Assembly: GCA_963580455.1 (NCBI GenBank) | Contig: OY756970.1 | Coordinates: 3,596,001 to 3,660,000 of the forward strand | DNA from: Euonymus europaeus | Lineage: Eukaryota; Streptophyta; Magnoliopsida; Celastrales; Celastraceae | Reading direction: 5' to 3' | DNA length: 64,000 nucleotides | Shown here: positions 1 to 13,282 of the stretch, piece after piece | Numbering within the stretch: the first letter of the stretch is position 1 | How the letters are laid out: each line of letters starts with the position of its first letter | Notes under the pieces: model-generated | Databases searched by the model: none | The model's input: only the letters and a program-made list of their open reading frames with translations | What the model was told of the DNA's origin: nothing | Translations under genes and position numbers: made by a program

Positions 1-2971
1 CATCAGAATTCTCTGCCCTCCATTCATCTGCCCTGTCGCCACCCTCTGCTGCAACCTCACCATGGATATCATAAAGCCCAACCCACTCTCACAAAACTGG
101 ATTTTGGCCAATAGTACACCATACCACACAACAAGATCATTAGAAGTAGAGAACTCACGTTCCTCGGAGATTTTCAAACCCAAACAAAAATCAAAGTGAT
201 TGAGAGAGTGAATTATGAATTTCCCATGATGATTGTCAAGAGAGTTTGTAATGTTGAATCCTACAGAGTAATAGCTTTCCATCTTAGAAATACCTTATTT
301 GAGCACATGGCAGGCTTCCCCAGAGCTTGGAACTCTTGTCCATATATTCATCAAGCCACTTATCATGGACTGGTAAATGGAGTTTTTGGACAAGAAGCGT
401 CAGTTTGGAATATGAGGATCTGAGAAAGGAAAGCACTTCCTAGAGAGGAGATTGATGAAAGGGGGAGATTGAGGAGGAGGAGGAGATAGGGTGCAGACGG
501 ATTTATTTGAAAAATTGAGAAAAAAGACGACATTGAAAACGTATGTTTTTTAATTTAAATTTTTATGTGAAGAGGTGTCGGAGGATAAATTTGGGATTCA
601 AATAGTCCCCACCTAACAATATATATATATATATATATTTTGACAGAACAACATATATTTTTGATAGTTCACATATGAGTATTATAACACAAAATTTTTG
701 GTGTCTACTTGCTAGTTTCTGTCTGGCTTTGAGACCCCGTATAATTTTGTCCAGGAATAGCATCGTTTGTGAAAAATTCACCCTATAAAATAAGTCAAAT
801 TCATAAATTTATTATGCAAGCACACAGATCAATGATAGTATAAATATGCAAGCACAAGTTTCTAACTAAACACGAGACAAATAAATTAAAGTTCCGCACA
901 ATTGGGGTTGAGTGATTCAATTTATAAAATCTAAGAAATCAATTAAAATATATATACTTTGATTTTTTGGTGTTGTTAACAATTGAGAAAATACCAAGAC
1001 TTCATATTCAACCATTAATCCATTTTAACCATGTATTTGGAACCAAATAAATAAAAGGCAAATAAATAACCACTACCCCGTACCTAAATCGGTTTTAGCG
1101 CACTTAAGTCAAATTTACCTAAACTCCATTACTACTCATCTTATTGATGTAGGCCGGATGTTCCCACATGCAATTTATCAATCTTATTAGTATAAATTAA
1201 ACACAATGAATTCATGAAGTTCTTTGAAAATAAGGATCATACGAACAAATGATCTAATCAAAGAATTCTGTAAATTCGCAATTTAAGGTTTCAAGAAGCT
1301 TTAAACCATACGACATTTTATTGTCTATATGGCTCCATCAAATAATCCCTAAGAAATTCCAATGGTTGTCAATCACGAGAAATCACTCAAGAATTTAATA
1401 AATATAGAAATTTAAAATTTGTAATTATATCTAACCATTCATAAATCCACAATTCAATACATGACAAAACAAGATTAAGACATTCGTCTAATCTTGGATA
1501 AAAATCTAGCTAGACATAGCAATTAAAATAAGAGAGTGAAAGCGATACAACATAGCTTACACCCTAAAAAACGAGATGAAATTGATGCATCAACCTTCTT
1601 CTCCTTTCTCCTTGCCATGCGTCACTTGCTTGGTATTGCCGTCAATAAAAAAAACTGCAGTCCTTCCTCCTCAATCTACGTGCATGTCCCACTTTTAATT
1701 GTTTCCCTTGTCCTTTAGGTCAATACAAGTCTTAGTGCACCGACAAAACTACCCTTCCATATGGACGGGACAAAATAGCTTCAAGCGGTTCTTTAGGGGC
1801 CCCAAAATTGATATGTGCTAAATTTTTCCACTCTTGATATTTGCACGAAATTTGAGATGTCTAATTTCCAACGCCGTTAGTATCGAGGAAATCCGAGTTT
1901 TACAGTAACTACAAGAACTAGTCGAATGTCAATACATCAAAACTGAAATTTTAAGCTCAAATTTATCTTGTTTGTCAAAACCTATATTAAAACATATATA
2001 GAACAATTGAAAAGTAAAATAGACACGTAATGATATAATATAAGCATTTTAAGCCAAAAATATGGACTCATGAAGCAGATCAGACTTCAGTAGATTACTT
2101 CAAAGTTGAAGCCCGTAACAACATTATGCTATATGTGAAATGGCAGTCGTTTTTTTTATGCAGGTCGCTCAGATATTTCATCGAACACTTGATGTGCGTA
2201 ACGACCGCAAGAGATTTTGATAACATCATATTTTATTGTATTTATAATTCAATTGACTCTTGTTTTTGTCTCTTTTAAGTGAACCAAGTTTGAATTCTAC
2301 ATAATTTTCTTGAGATTTGATTTTCAGTGAATTGTTTTGAAAGGTTAACCCCTCATAAAAAATTTCTCAATTAAGATTTTCTCCATTAAATTAAATCGTG
2401 ATTTCTTTTTTCACATTATTTTCATTAATCGTCGACTAATAGTGTAGATAAGACGCACCAGATTTTCTAACCACCCAGAAAAGTAAAGATTTGTTGAAAG
2501 CAACAGTCATACATGAAGTACAGAAGCTGTACATGAAGAAAATGGTAGGTTCTATAGAAGAGATCGGATAATATTTCATTATTAGCAGGCATGTTACACT
2601 CTAATTGCTCAATAAGCAATGAACAATCAAACATCACACACTAAAGGTAATGCACATACTTCTAATTACCATATAAACAGTCCATGGAACCAGACATCAG
2701 TCCAACAAATAGTATCATAATTATACTTGACTTTCCCAAACTAAAGCGATTACGGGTTCTAGATGGCGAGGAGGATTAATTTAGCATCGATGAAACCATG
2801 AGGGTAGCGTAGGAACGTCCGTAGAAATACTCCGGAGAGGATAATGCCTTGGATGCAAAAAATGCATGCACAGTAATCTAGAAAGCATGACTAATTATTC
2901 AACATAAAGAATATAGATGAAACAATGAGCCATACAAATGACCTAAACATTAGGAGAAAATGCCACGAGAA
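1..2971. other. intergenic, no confident gene
   Basis: AT-rich sequence without a convincing gene. On the minus strand an ATG at position 72 opens a frame running off the window's left edge (about 24 codons), so the first exon of a gene lying further left is possible, but I do not recognise it. An (AT)n run lies near 620-640. Open frames on either strand here are short and have no recognisable domain. Confidence 0.4.
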
Positions 2972-3742
2972 TCAGTTTTCAGCTTTCTTTTCGGCTTCCT
3001 TGATGTACTCCTCCATCTCATTCAACCACAAATCTGCAAAATCACAGTTCTTCCAAGCATCAAACCAAGGCCCTCCGCGAGTATAATGTATTGCTTTGGG
3101 AAATGTTGTAGCATCATTCTCAACAACCTTGTTATGCCCCTCAAGAAAATTCCAAACAAACGGGATCGCCCCGATTTCATCATCCTCCAGCCACTGAAAC
3201 CTGTGAAGAAAAGCACCTGTCTGCGTATTCACAACTTGAGGGGTTAACACCTTGTTCTTTGGATGCCCACAATTGTACAAAACCATTGACGACCAATTCT
3301 TCCTAGGGTAAACAGTTTGTACTGCCCCATCCATTTTTGTAGTCTCCTTTGGGGTGTAATCATGCTGAACACACATTATTGCATACTTGTCATCAATCAG
3401 ATCCGTCAATTCCTTAAAATCTGCCAAGTAAAGGAAATCACAGTCGACAAACATTGCCCAACCATCATAATTTGCCAAGTATGGGGTCAAGAAACGAGTA
3501 AAAGAGAACTCAGTGCTCTCTGTCTGGCCTCTTTCACGCCAATACAACCCTTCCTTTCTAAGATCTGATTGTACAATTGGTGAGATCTCAATGGGGACAG
3601 AGGCTTGCTTCAAGAGGGAATGACGACAAACCTGATAAGCAATATCTTCGCGGGGATCATAACCCACATAGATCCTGAAGGGTTTGTGGACATGTCCATT
3701 GGAATCCACAGAGTGAACCTTGCCACTGCTGCTCAAATTCAT
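2972..3742 (-). CDS. CDI: CDI-like nucleotide-diphospho-sugar transferase
   Basis: Intronless 256-aa protein resembling plant Protein CDI, a predicted glycosyltransferase of the nucleotide-diphospho-sugar transferase superfamily; the Arabidopsis gene is reported to be needed for pollen germination and tube growth. Visible features are an N-terminal beta strand with a YVGYDPRED motif (about residues 25-33), a DCD motif in FVDCDFLY (residues 100-102) that fits the metal/nucleotide-sugar binding DxD of GT-A folds, and an HYTRGGPWFDAW motif near the C-terminus. The charged tail (KEAEKKAEN) ends just before the stop. Length matches the family, about 260 aa. The start is the first ATG in frame and leaves a short leader before the conserved region. 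No signal peptide or membrane segment is visible, so a cytosolic enzyme is likely. Donor and acceptor sugars cannot be told from sequence. Confidence 0.85.
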   Translation of the reverse strand: MNLSSSGKVHSVDSNGHVHKPFRIYVGYDPREDIAYQVCRHSLLKQASVPIEISPIVQSDLRKEGLYWRERGQTESTEFSFTRFLTPYLANYDGWAMFVDCDFLYLADFKELTDLIDDKYAIMCVQHDYTPKETTKMDGAVQTVYPRKNWSSMVLYNCGHPKNKVLTPQVVNTQTGAFLHRFQWLEDDEIGAIPFVWNFLEGHNKVVENDATTFPKAIHYTRGGPWFDAWKNCDFADLWLNEMEEYIKEAEKKAEN

Positions 3743-6700
3743 CTTTGAAGGAGACTATCTAGATTTATTAACTGTGAAAAATCCCAATTACGGATAGATC
3801 AGCAAAGCAGGCAAGAATACAAATAGAATCCTTCAGCATTATTGAAGATAACCCACGAAACAATTTATGAAAAATAAAGAATAAATGACAAATGAAAGTA
3901 ATTGATGATTTATCATTTGTTGATGGCATTGTCCGCTCTTAACAATGGCAAAAGCAAAAAGATATGAGTTCTCCAATATTTTGATATCTTTCCCTAATTG
4001 GTTGAATTGAGGGGAAAAAAATAACATCGGAGATCTACGCAAGCAAAATTACTAATTTCATAACTTAAAAACACGGAAGATCCATACAGAGCTTACAAAT
4101 TTCACCAAAAGAGAGTGGTTCAGGCAATCACCTGGAGATTTGAAATGCAGATCTTGAAAAGACTGAGAATTGCGAATTGGGTTTGTTTGGAATCAATGAA
4201 GATTCTTGTCGTGTGAATGGACTTTCTTGGAAAAACAGAAAAAAAATCCAAATTCAAAACCGCGAGAGAGATGAGAGGGCGGACATGGTTTGTGCCTGAT
4301 AAAGCGTGAGTTACGCTGTCTAGATACTGGGAGACATTTGCACGTTGCACTAGAATCTGTGGCCGTAAATTTTTCGCACCGAACTTATCAGTGACCACCG
4401 ACACCGACAAATATCAATTATGCTACCCAGGAGCGGAGGAGATCGTCTATACTTTCTGGGAAAAGAAAAGATCTCAGGCCTATAGGGATGGCCCTGCCTT
4501 GCTTTGCATATCTTATTAACTATGTTGGAATTTGGGCTTAGAATTTGGCCGCCTATGATGGGCTCGACCCGACCCACATGAGAGAGCAGACTTGGGTTTT
4601 GTTGCAAGGGGCCCGTCAAAGCATTTCAAACCCAAACTTCAAAGTTTAAGCAGTCCAATTCATAATCAACTCCTTCCAGTCCAACTATCAAATCCTAAGC
4701 CCTTACCAGTCCTCCCATGGTTTGGCCGTTTCCAACAGTCGATTGAGAGGTCGGAGCTGGTTAAGTATGGCTCATATGTAAATGGATTATTACGTATGGG
4801 ATATTTTAATGATTGTACTGGGTGTATATAAAAGTGGTGAAACTCTAATACTTGTACGATTTTTCTCAAACTGATTAGATATCTCCTCCTGTGGATGTAG
4901 GCAAATTTATGCCAAATCACGTAAATTATGTGTCTTTAACAAGTATGGTGGGTGCCCCAAGAATTCCGCAGCTTAGTTGTGTACCAGTGAATTCGGATAT
5001 TAAATCCACCACTAATTGTAGAGCTCTAAGCTAAAGTTGAGATAAAGTTTGGTACATATGCATATGGAGTGCACCAAACTACACCAGAGCTGGTCTCATC
5101 TTAATTTGCACACTTGCCATAATTATTGTACTCTTAGCCGAGTGTTTTGTACTTTTTTGGCTCCTTCTACTTCTCAGGTAACTTCAATTATGCTCCTTTC
5201 AAATCCACCACCCGCTCATTTTCATATAAGTTAATAAATTTGTGTAGTAATAATGTCCACGTCAAAGTTAATTAGGGAGGCTTTTTTTCCACACATTTTA
5301 CATGGAATATAGTACAATTTGGTGAAAATGTTTGTTAGTTTAGTACATTACTGCTAGGGCCAACTCTCTTGAAGCAAATTGTTTTTATCTCAAGTGTGTA
5401 CAATTAGTAGGCTATTTTTCTTTGACTTTATTGGAAAAATGATATTAAGCCTCTAAACATGTTGTACCCGGCTCGAGTTACCGAGTGTCGAGTGGATTCG
5501 GTCGTCTAAATCCGACATTGTCCAAGGGAAGATATAATATGTAGAATATGGTCAAAATTATCTTGTGTTTGGTGTCTGTGATAATATATAACATTAGATC
5601 AACTTTACATGCATAGTTTATAAAAGTCATTTCTCAAGTAAGCAGAGAAGACAAACCTTAAAGTACGAATATTTTTGTGCTGGATTTAATTAGCGTAAGT
5701 TTATATACTACTACGTCTCAAAAAGATCCTAAACAAACTCCCAAGACTGATAATTTGATCCAGAAAAAAGAATTTCTTCCAAAGTTATGGTGCACAACAA
5801 TTGTTATAGACAACAAATTATTGGCGACTCCGATCTGATTGAGCAGGAATTGTGATAATTTCAAGAGGGTTGAGATAAAGAAAATGGTAGTCCAATAAAT
5901 ACTCAAGATATTGTCCCTAAAAAAGCCTTCAAGTGATTTGAGATTGAACACCTATTATTAAGTGAATAGAAATCTCACATCTAATCGATGTGGGAATCCT
6001 AAGTCCTAACACTCTTTCGCATTTGTGGGGCTTAATAAACGCGATTCATCACTGATGCAACCAAACATATTCATTTTATCATCATTTTCATTCTCCTCCT
6101 CATTACCATTACCATGACAACCAAACATAACCTTAAAATGGTATCATATTCCATTGGTATAAGGTTCCCAAGCCATTTTCCGCAAGGAAAAGATATATTT
6201 GGTGCTAAATTCAAGAATAGTGGTCCAGCATACTCAATATATATGTACAGCATATGCATATGAGACCATGAGCCCCACTTGTCCCACAATACAATCATGC
6301 AAACAATACCCTCCCTGCAAGCAAAATCTGCTGAATGTTACCTGCATTCCGGCAAGGCAACCTGCAGTTTCTTTAGTTGTTTACCGGTTATAGTAGGTCG
6401 CCGGTACGAGATTCATGGGCCTATTGGGGCCTAAATATCAGTCCAGCCCATCAGGTTTATATTTTTCTTTATTTTCTATATATTTTTTTCTTTGGAATTT
6501 AGTTTTTTTTGAACCAATGACAAAATCTACAAAGATCTTGGGTTGGGAGGTTGTAATAGTTCAAAATATCTATTGATTTGGGATATTTTGATGGTTTTGC
6601 AAGGACAGAGAGGAGATGGATTCAAGATTGAATGGAGGGTCCAAGTAGATAAGTTTATGCCCTGCCAACCACTTAAACTTGATGTGGGTCCAAACCCATT

Positions 6701-6975
6701 AACAACATGGTCATTCTGCCATGTAAAAACAAAATATACCCACTTTTTTTTAACCTACTCTTGCATCAGTTTACTAGTCAAAAAAGGTTAAAAAAACAAA
6801 ATTCCACCCAAAAAGAGAACAGAGAAGGTTTTTAGACAAATCACTTCACTGTAACAAAAATCTAAAAAAACTTTACAAAGAACCCATAAACATCTCGGAT
6901 GGCTGGCGCCTGTGGTGGTTTTCTAAGATATATTTTGTTTGTTTCAGAAAAAAGAAAGTATGGAAGCATGGGTCA
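3743..6975. other. intergenic between the CDI-like gene and a MITE
   Basis: The first several hundred bases (to about 4640) are the upstream region of the minus-strand CDI-like gene and probably hold its promoter and 5' UTR. The rest is AT-rich with short spurious frames. A degenerate block at 6055-6190 (repeated ATT/CAT trinucleotides next to ACCAAACATA) looks like an old non-autonomous transposon, but no ends could be defined. Confidence 0.4.
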
Positions 6976-7285
6976 GCTGTAAGGGCATTTTAAGGCAATA
7001 TACAATTTTATTTTATTATTTAAAAATTATGAATGAGTTCTGGTTTGAATTACGAGTTCAACGGTATATTATTTGTGTCAAACAAAAATAAAATGAATAG
7101 TAAAAACTTAGATTAAATGTTTCAGATTTATATTTAACGGTTCATATTTGTCATATATTTTTTACGATATATTTGATTTTTATTTGACACAAATAATATA
7201 TCGTTAAATTTGTAATTCTAATCAAAAACACATTCATGATTTTTAAATAATAATTTTTTTTTTGCTATTCTAAAATACTTACAGC
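6976..7285. mobile_element. snapback MITE, copy 1
   Basis: About 310 bp with matching ends: GCTGTAAG at the left and its complement CTTACAGC at the right. Long inverted arms of about 80 bp (roughly 7011-7098 against 7160-7257) contain ATTATTTGTGTCAAACAAAA and its complement around a short centre. No coding capacity. Arms of the same family recur near 35250, 55285 and 57235. No clear target-site duplication was found, so the superfamily is not assigned. Confidence 0.6.
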
Positions 7286-7703
7286 ACGGTCTCCAGCAAA
7301 CCCCAACAGCCCTCCCAAACACCCCATGGAACATATTATTAAGCTGTAGTTACAAAAAGTCACCCAAAAACATAGTTAAGAAGCCCACTTTATTATTGTA
7401 ATTGATGAATTATTGAATTAATGCAAAATGCTTCCCCCAATAAAATCAGACCAAACTTGGCCTCAGAGGTTTCCTCCTCACGGACACTGCCTCCCATTTC
7501 CAACACAAACAAAGCTGTGAGAGTCAGTCTAATAGATAGGGACACTACTAATATGGTTCATGGTTCAGACAGGGGCTGATCTGTGTCCCTTGTTCCTCTT
7601 CCATGTCTTTGCCCATGTTTAGGCTTCTGGGTCTTGCTGCAGATAGAGTGATTACTTAGATAAAGATTGAATATTTTTGTTGTCGTGGGTTGGGTGGGAG
7701 GAG

Positions 7704-10647
7704 ATGAATAGTGGTGGTGGAGGTGGGGATTGTGGGACAGGGATGTCGACAGGGGTGATGGCAATGAGGTCTCCTTTTACAGTGTCTCAGTGGCAGGAAC
7801 TGGAACACCAAGCTTTGATCTTTAAGTACATGATGGCAGGTTTGCCTGTGCCACCTGATCTTGTGCTTCCCATTCAGAAGAGCTTCGAGTCCATTTCTCA
7901 TAGGTTCTTCAACCATCCCACCAGTAAGCCCAACTCTACCTAACCCCCCACTCCCCCCTCTATTTATGTTGGTCTGTGTACCCAGTCTGTTCTTATTTTT
8001 TTTATTTTCCTTTGTCTGCAGACTTGTGGTTGGTTTAATATATATATTCCTTTTTTGGGTTTGATTTGATTTGGAGGAATCTCATGTATGTGATTTTCTT
8101 TCTTATTTCTTCATAAAAATGGAAGTTGATTATTGTCATTTATATCCACATAGAAGTATTTTCAATGGTTTTTCGTTTATCATTATTTTTGGTACTTTTT
8201 ATATTGATGGGGGGAATGGTAATACTTTACCTTCTGATTGATAGAGATTTGGGATCTTCAATTGGTCTCTTTGAGCCGCCAATAGAGAAACATCTATCAA
8301 CAAACTTTGAATAAGAGTTAGTTGGGATTTGGGGATGTTAAACTACTTTCCAATTAAAAATCAGAAGGGCTTCTGGATTTTGAGTTCAGATGGTAAGCAA
8401 ATATTTGCCATGTTTTTTTGAAAATTTGTGATTTTCTTGAAGATAAGGAAATATTCCTTTAAAATTTGTTATCACAAAACTTTTCTGGATGAGGCAATCA
8501 GTGATTCATCATTCATGTTTTATTTTCTTTAATGAAAGTGTCTTATGTCTTCAAGCTCTTTTTGGTTTGTTTATGTTGCAACAAGGATGTTTTTTTTTTC
8601 TTCCCTGATTCCATTATTTAGTTACGTTGTTCATTAGTTATCCATGTAATATCATATTACATAATGTCTTGATGAAGACATGCCACTTTTACCATGGTTT
8701 ATTTATTCATGGTCTTCTTATCACATTGGACTGTGATTATGCAGTGGGTTATTGTGCTTTCTATGGGAAGAAGGTGGATCCTGAGCCGGGTCGATGCAGG
8801 AGGACTGATGGAAAGAAATGGAGATGCTCCAAAGACGCGTACCCGGACTCCAAGTATTGTGAGCGCCACATGCACCGTGGCCGCAACCGTTCAAGAAAGC
8901 CTGTGGAATCACAATCCGTGACACAGTCATCACCTACTGTGACATCACTGACTGTTACTGGAGCAACTGCAGGTGCTGGAAGCTTCCAGAACCTTCCACT
9001 ACATTCATTTGGTAACCTACAAGGATCTGGCTCTGAAACTGGCTTATCTAATGTGGATTCCATTCCCTTTGGAATCCCAAGCAAAGATTGCAGGTATACT
9101 TTTTTTGCAACTACTGGTATCCACTTTGATATTCCGAGTATGTGGGGCTAAAGATTTAAATCTCTAATCGTGTTAGTTCCATATGTTTGAGAGAGATATC
9201 TGCAGTTTGAGAGGTTGTTGACTCCCTTTTAGGGGTTTTTTTTTATAGTGGAGGCCAAGTTGCTAAGCTGGAAGGCTTTGGTGGTAAGGAGAAAGTTTCT
9301 CCAGTTCATTTATAAAATTCTGCTCTTGGTGTTTTCATTGACTAATGTTACACTAATCTGAAACACTAGTGTCCTCTCTTTTTTGATGATCTCTTCGAGG
9401 ACATAAATCTGCCTTTTCTGTAACTTTTTACACCTTGCTGCTTCAGTAAAATTGTTTTTTGATTCGAAAAAATTGAATTATGAATTCTTTAGTTGTATGC
9501 CTCTTTGATATTTTTCTTTTCTTTTCTTTTGCGGTGGTTCATATTGATGGAATTTGTCATAGGAACAAAGTCATCTGAGTACTGGAAATCTTGCAGTTGC
9601 ATAAACTTTTTCACTCTGTTAGGATCAGGGATTGAGATTCTTTTCCTTTCTTGACGTGGCACTTTGCATCGGCTTTTTTTTGGTAAAGTCTGTCTAGGAA
9701 GAATGGTTAATTCCGGGTGGAAAATTTGGCACTCCTACCATATTTTTATTGTTGTATGTTTTAACTTTTAATCACTGTCCATGACTTGTCAACTTGTCAA
9801 TAGCTTTAGCTGTTCAATCTAGATGAAATTATGTTATTGGATATGGAAGAACTCCTGCCATCTGGGCAATCGATAACTGCATGAACTTCTTCATTTTTTT
9901 TGAAGTCTTAAGGCTTGGTGTCTGTCATAAATGTTACTGAAATCCTTGTCTTTGCAGAGTATGTTTCACTGTCCTCTTTTTGCTCTACTTGATACTTATT
10001 GACCTCTTCAATATTTTTTTGAGTGCGAATCTCTCTGACGAATTTTCTTAGCGTGCCATGCCCTTTGGGACATGTTATTAATATGGTTTGTGGTATAAAA
10101 ACACTGTTTTAATGTCAATGTCAAATTTTCGGGTATTTTATGGTAGTATTATGGTTATCATGAATGATAGAAACCTTGAGGCCATGTTGGGTACCCCAAT
10201 ACCTGCTATTATCTGATCACTTAAGAATTATACAGGTATCTTCAAGGGCTTAAATCCGAGGTTGGTGAGCGTAGCTTCTTCACCGAAAATTCAGGAAGCA
10301 ATAGGGGTTTCCAGATGGACTCAACTCTAGACAATTGGCCAGTGATGGCATCAACAGTCTCTTCATTTCCTTCTTCAAAATCAAGTGGCAACCTGATGAT
10401 GCACCACGATTATCCACAGCACTCTTTTTTTGGCAGTGAAATTGCCTCGGGAGAGACTCTGAAACAACAGGAGGGCCATTCTCTTCGACCTTTCTTCGAT
10501 GAGTGGCCTAAGACTCGGGATTCTTGGACTAGTATTGATGGAGAGAGATCCAACCACGCCTCATTCTCGACGACCCAGCTCTCGATATCCATTCCAATGT
10601 CCTCGTCTGACTTCTCCACTACGAGTTCTCGATCCTCCACATGGTAA
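7704..10647 (+). CDS. GRF: growth-regulating factor (GRF) transcription factor
   Basis: Plant GRF of about 325 aa. Exons: 7704-7923, 8745-9093 and 10236-10643 (or 10647 unspliced); a last exon starting at 10726 would be almost wholly 3' UTR. Exon 1 encodes the QLQ domain (residues about 24-62, [16 protein letters not shown]), which binds GIF/AN3 co-activators. The exon 1/2 junction recreates [10 protein letters not shown], followed by the WRC domain with its basic region and CCCH zinc motif (C91, C101, C112, H115), which binds DNA. Exon 3 carries FFDEWP and TQLSIS motifs typical of GRF C-termini. The start is the ATG six residues before the glycine-rich stretch; upstream in-frame sequence has no ATG. 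Nuclear regulator of cell proliferation in leaves and other organs. Post-transcriptional control by miR396 is expected (site at 8887-8908). The exact subfamily (GRF3/4/5-like) is not settled. Confidence 0.93.
8887..8908 (+). promoter_or_regulatory. miR396 target site in GRF mRNA
   Basis: A 22-nt segment beginning CCGTTCAAGAAAG and ending CCTGTGGAA lies in exon 2 over the codons for RSRKPVE, just after the WRC zinc motif. This is the canonical, deeply conserved miR396 binding site of GRF genes, including the one-base bulge. The sequence shows the match; cleavage in this species is inferred. Confidence 0.93.
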
Positions 10648-10730
10648 GTTTGATATTAAGTTTTTCCATTTTTGCAAGTCCCCTTCACTAGTTGAATATT
10701 GTCTGTGTTTGATATTTTGCTGCAGATAAT

Positions 10731-11443
10731 GAGAGACTGTGCATTAGGAATGTTAACAGTTATATTGCAGAAAGCTTTACCAAGTCATCACATTAGGAGT
10801 TGTGTTTCTATTTCATTCCAAAACTCGGGTTATCTACGTAGTTGGTTGTGTAATACATTATACTATAGATTCTGAAGCTCTAAGATCTCGATTTCGATTT
10901 CTAATAAAACGAAACTCAACTGGTGGCTTAGAGATTCAGAAAATTGTGTTTAGGTTTGATGAAAAAGAGCGAGCGTTTTCTTCATTTCTTGATGAATGAC
11001 CTGCTAAATATAGTTGCTCTAGTTAAGCAATTGTCAAAATACCCACAAGCTTGAATTGATCTCTGTCATGTTTGTGATTCTCTAATGTGATTGTTGTTTT
11101 ACTCCTTGTGCGCATCACAATTTTTCAAAAGCATGATTTTCTAAAATCAATTTTGTTTTTAATTTTTATGGCTATGCATTGGATTTTGACATAATTTATT
11201 ATGTCGTCGGATGAGAAATATATATATGTTTGTGGGTATGGTGGTACGAGTTTAGATCTCATTCAAAGGATAAACTTGTCTCGTGTAATTCTTGATTAGT
11301 GTCGTTAGAATTATTTTTTTGCACAAAGTCCCGCGCGTTTGAGAGTCCTTAAACATACTTGTTGGGGTCCTAGGCGATAGTAATGATATTTTTAAAAATA
11401 CGAGGCTCTGGACAGTAACTCTTGTCGTCCCACCCCAAGATGC
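10731..11443 (+). repeat. GRF 3'-UTR/downstream segment, copy A
   Basis: Sequence starting just inside the last (untranslated) GRF exon and running about 710 bp downstream. Near-identical copies follow at 13283-13839 (first about 560 bp) and 14915-15356 (last about 430 bp), all in the same orientation. This is taken as the original because it is continuous with the gene. Confidence 0.85.
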
Positions 11444-12301
11444 CTTTGTACTCAACCAAACGACGCTGCGACGTCTCTTACGAAAATGATGAAAAACAAT
11501 CACAAATCAATAAATGGAATTGCATGACTTGATCATTGGAAAGAGCGAAGGCAAGAATAATCCTTTAACTTGGGGGGAGGGCAAGGGGTCCAGTCGCCAT
11601 CACTTGTTTAGAGCATATTAGCAAATGCAATACAAGCATCCATTCCTTAAATTCGGTTTCACTTTTGTGACACGAAAATATATATTTTAATACAATTAAA
11701 TTAACATAACACATATTTTAATACTGCTATATCAATAAAATATATATCCTAATATAAAATTATTATTCAAACATCTACTCTTTCATTTCTTCATTTATTA
11801 TCTAATAAAATTATACCAAAATCAATACCGGGTCTCACATATTTTACAAACAGTCAAGTCACATCAGCAAAACACATATCTCAATACAATCATATCAGCA
11901 AAAATACACATTATCATCCTGGAAAAAACTACTATTGCATTAGGCAAATGCATGTCTTGCTTTTTGCTTAACTCAAATAATCGCCATGCCAAAGTCTCGA
12001 CAACAGAACATACGTTGCACGGACTGCGGTGTCGGCCTTTTCAACACCGCTTTGTATCTTTTGTTTTTACAGAAGGGGGGAACACGTCGGTTCAACTTAG
12101 TTGGCTAATCATTCGTGTATTTATGTCTTTGACGTGGGTTCCAACCCCTCAAGCCGCATATATTTGTTTATATTTATATGAAGTGTAACTGAATATGTGT
12201 GATGTGCACTAAAAAAGTGTATTTAATTAAAGGTCAATTATTTACCTCTTTTTTTTCCATAGTATAAACACCTTTTTAATCTCTTTGCAAGTATTCTCAT
12301 A
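11444..12301. other. intergenic with a SINE-like unit
   Basis: AT-rich spacer between repeat copies A and B. It is absent between A' and B', so it was either inserted here or deleted there. At 12080-12190 a tRNA-like internal promoter is suggested: TAGTTGGCTAATCA (A-box-like, 12098) and GGGTTCCAACCC (B-box-like, 12136), the arrangement of plant tRNA-derived SINEs. No gene seen. Confidence 0.4.
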
Positions 12302-12810
12302 TTTTTCATTCAAGAAGTTACACCAATTCTCTTTGAAGAAAACCATTTTCATTGAAGAATCTTAATATGGTTATTTCAAGTAACATTTCTTAACCTCTCT
12401 TCTAATTGGGCTGGGCTAAGTCTAGCCCACATGCCTAAGTCCAACATCTCTCACTCGTCCATGATGGGTTGTACTCATATCGATTAATGCTTCAATTTTT
12501 TTTGTTACTTGCATAAGAAATCATTCATACAGATGAACGGATTATGCGACTTGAAACACATAGATATTAGGAGTTCTAATGTAGAACCTCATACATGTCA
12601 TATTGGAGATATCAACCTCAAAATATAATTACTCATAAAAGTGTACTTATATACCCTAAACATTTTGAATTACACACAATTGAGTATTATTCAATCCCTC
12701 AAGAGTTTTATACTCAATCCATCACAACAATTACAAGTATTATAAATCATATCAAACTCCTTTAAGTGAGATGATCTCGGCCGGTGAATACAAGCAGCAA
12801 GTGCAAAACC
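12302..12810 (+). repeat. direct repeat, copy B
   Basis: About 500 bp starting TTTTTCATTCAAGAAG and ending near GGCCGGTGAATACAAGCAGC. It recurs at 13842-14349 with a few percent divergence. No open frame or known domain; it may be LTR or leader sequence of an unrecognised element. Confidence 0.75.
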
Positions 12811-13282
12811 AAAAATGCTATTTCTTTCACCCTCATATCAATTATATCTGAATTAACTCGCTTTTCTAAAAGTGCATCTTTTAGTTGAATCATTCCATGA
12901 CCATTGGATAAACCCTTAAGGTAGCAAATATTAATACATCACATCATGATATAGTTAAAAGTTACAAAGGGTAAAGTATTGAGATCCATATTAAGATCTT
13001 TCTAGGACTCACACAGTGAAGAAGTAGGGATCCATTCTTCCTTTTCCTAATAAGTCGACTAGCACATACAATATGCAATGCATGCTATGACAGATCTTTT
13101 CTTTTTGTTATCCTAAGATAAAGAATGAATGTCATTGCTCTCCTCGTTAGAGGTAATATATCATACAAGTCTTAGTCTTATCACCAAATCACAGGCTCCA
13201 AACCTAAAATTCTCATCTTCTCATTGTTAATAGTGCCAGATGACTAACTTCACACTCGGCTTCCATCATATAGTCACATGAG
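12811..13282. other. spacer between repeats B and A'
   Basis: About 470 bp unique in the window, with no open frame of interest and no recognised motif. Confidence 0.4.

Noticed and set aside
1..423. Possible gene at the left edge (plus-strand frame 196-423 or minus-strand frame from 72)
   Set aside because: Too little sequence and no recognisable motif; mentioned only in the description of the region.
3022..3216. 64-codon minus-strand frame
   Set aside because: Alternative frame inside the CDI-like coding sequence.
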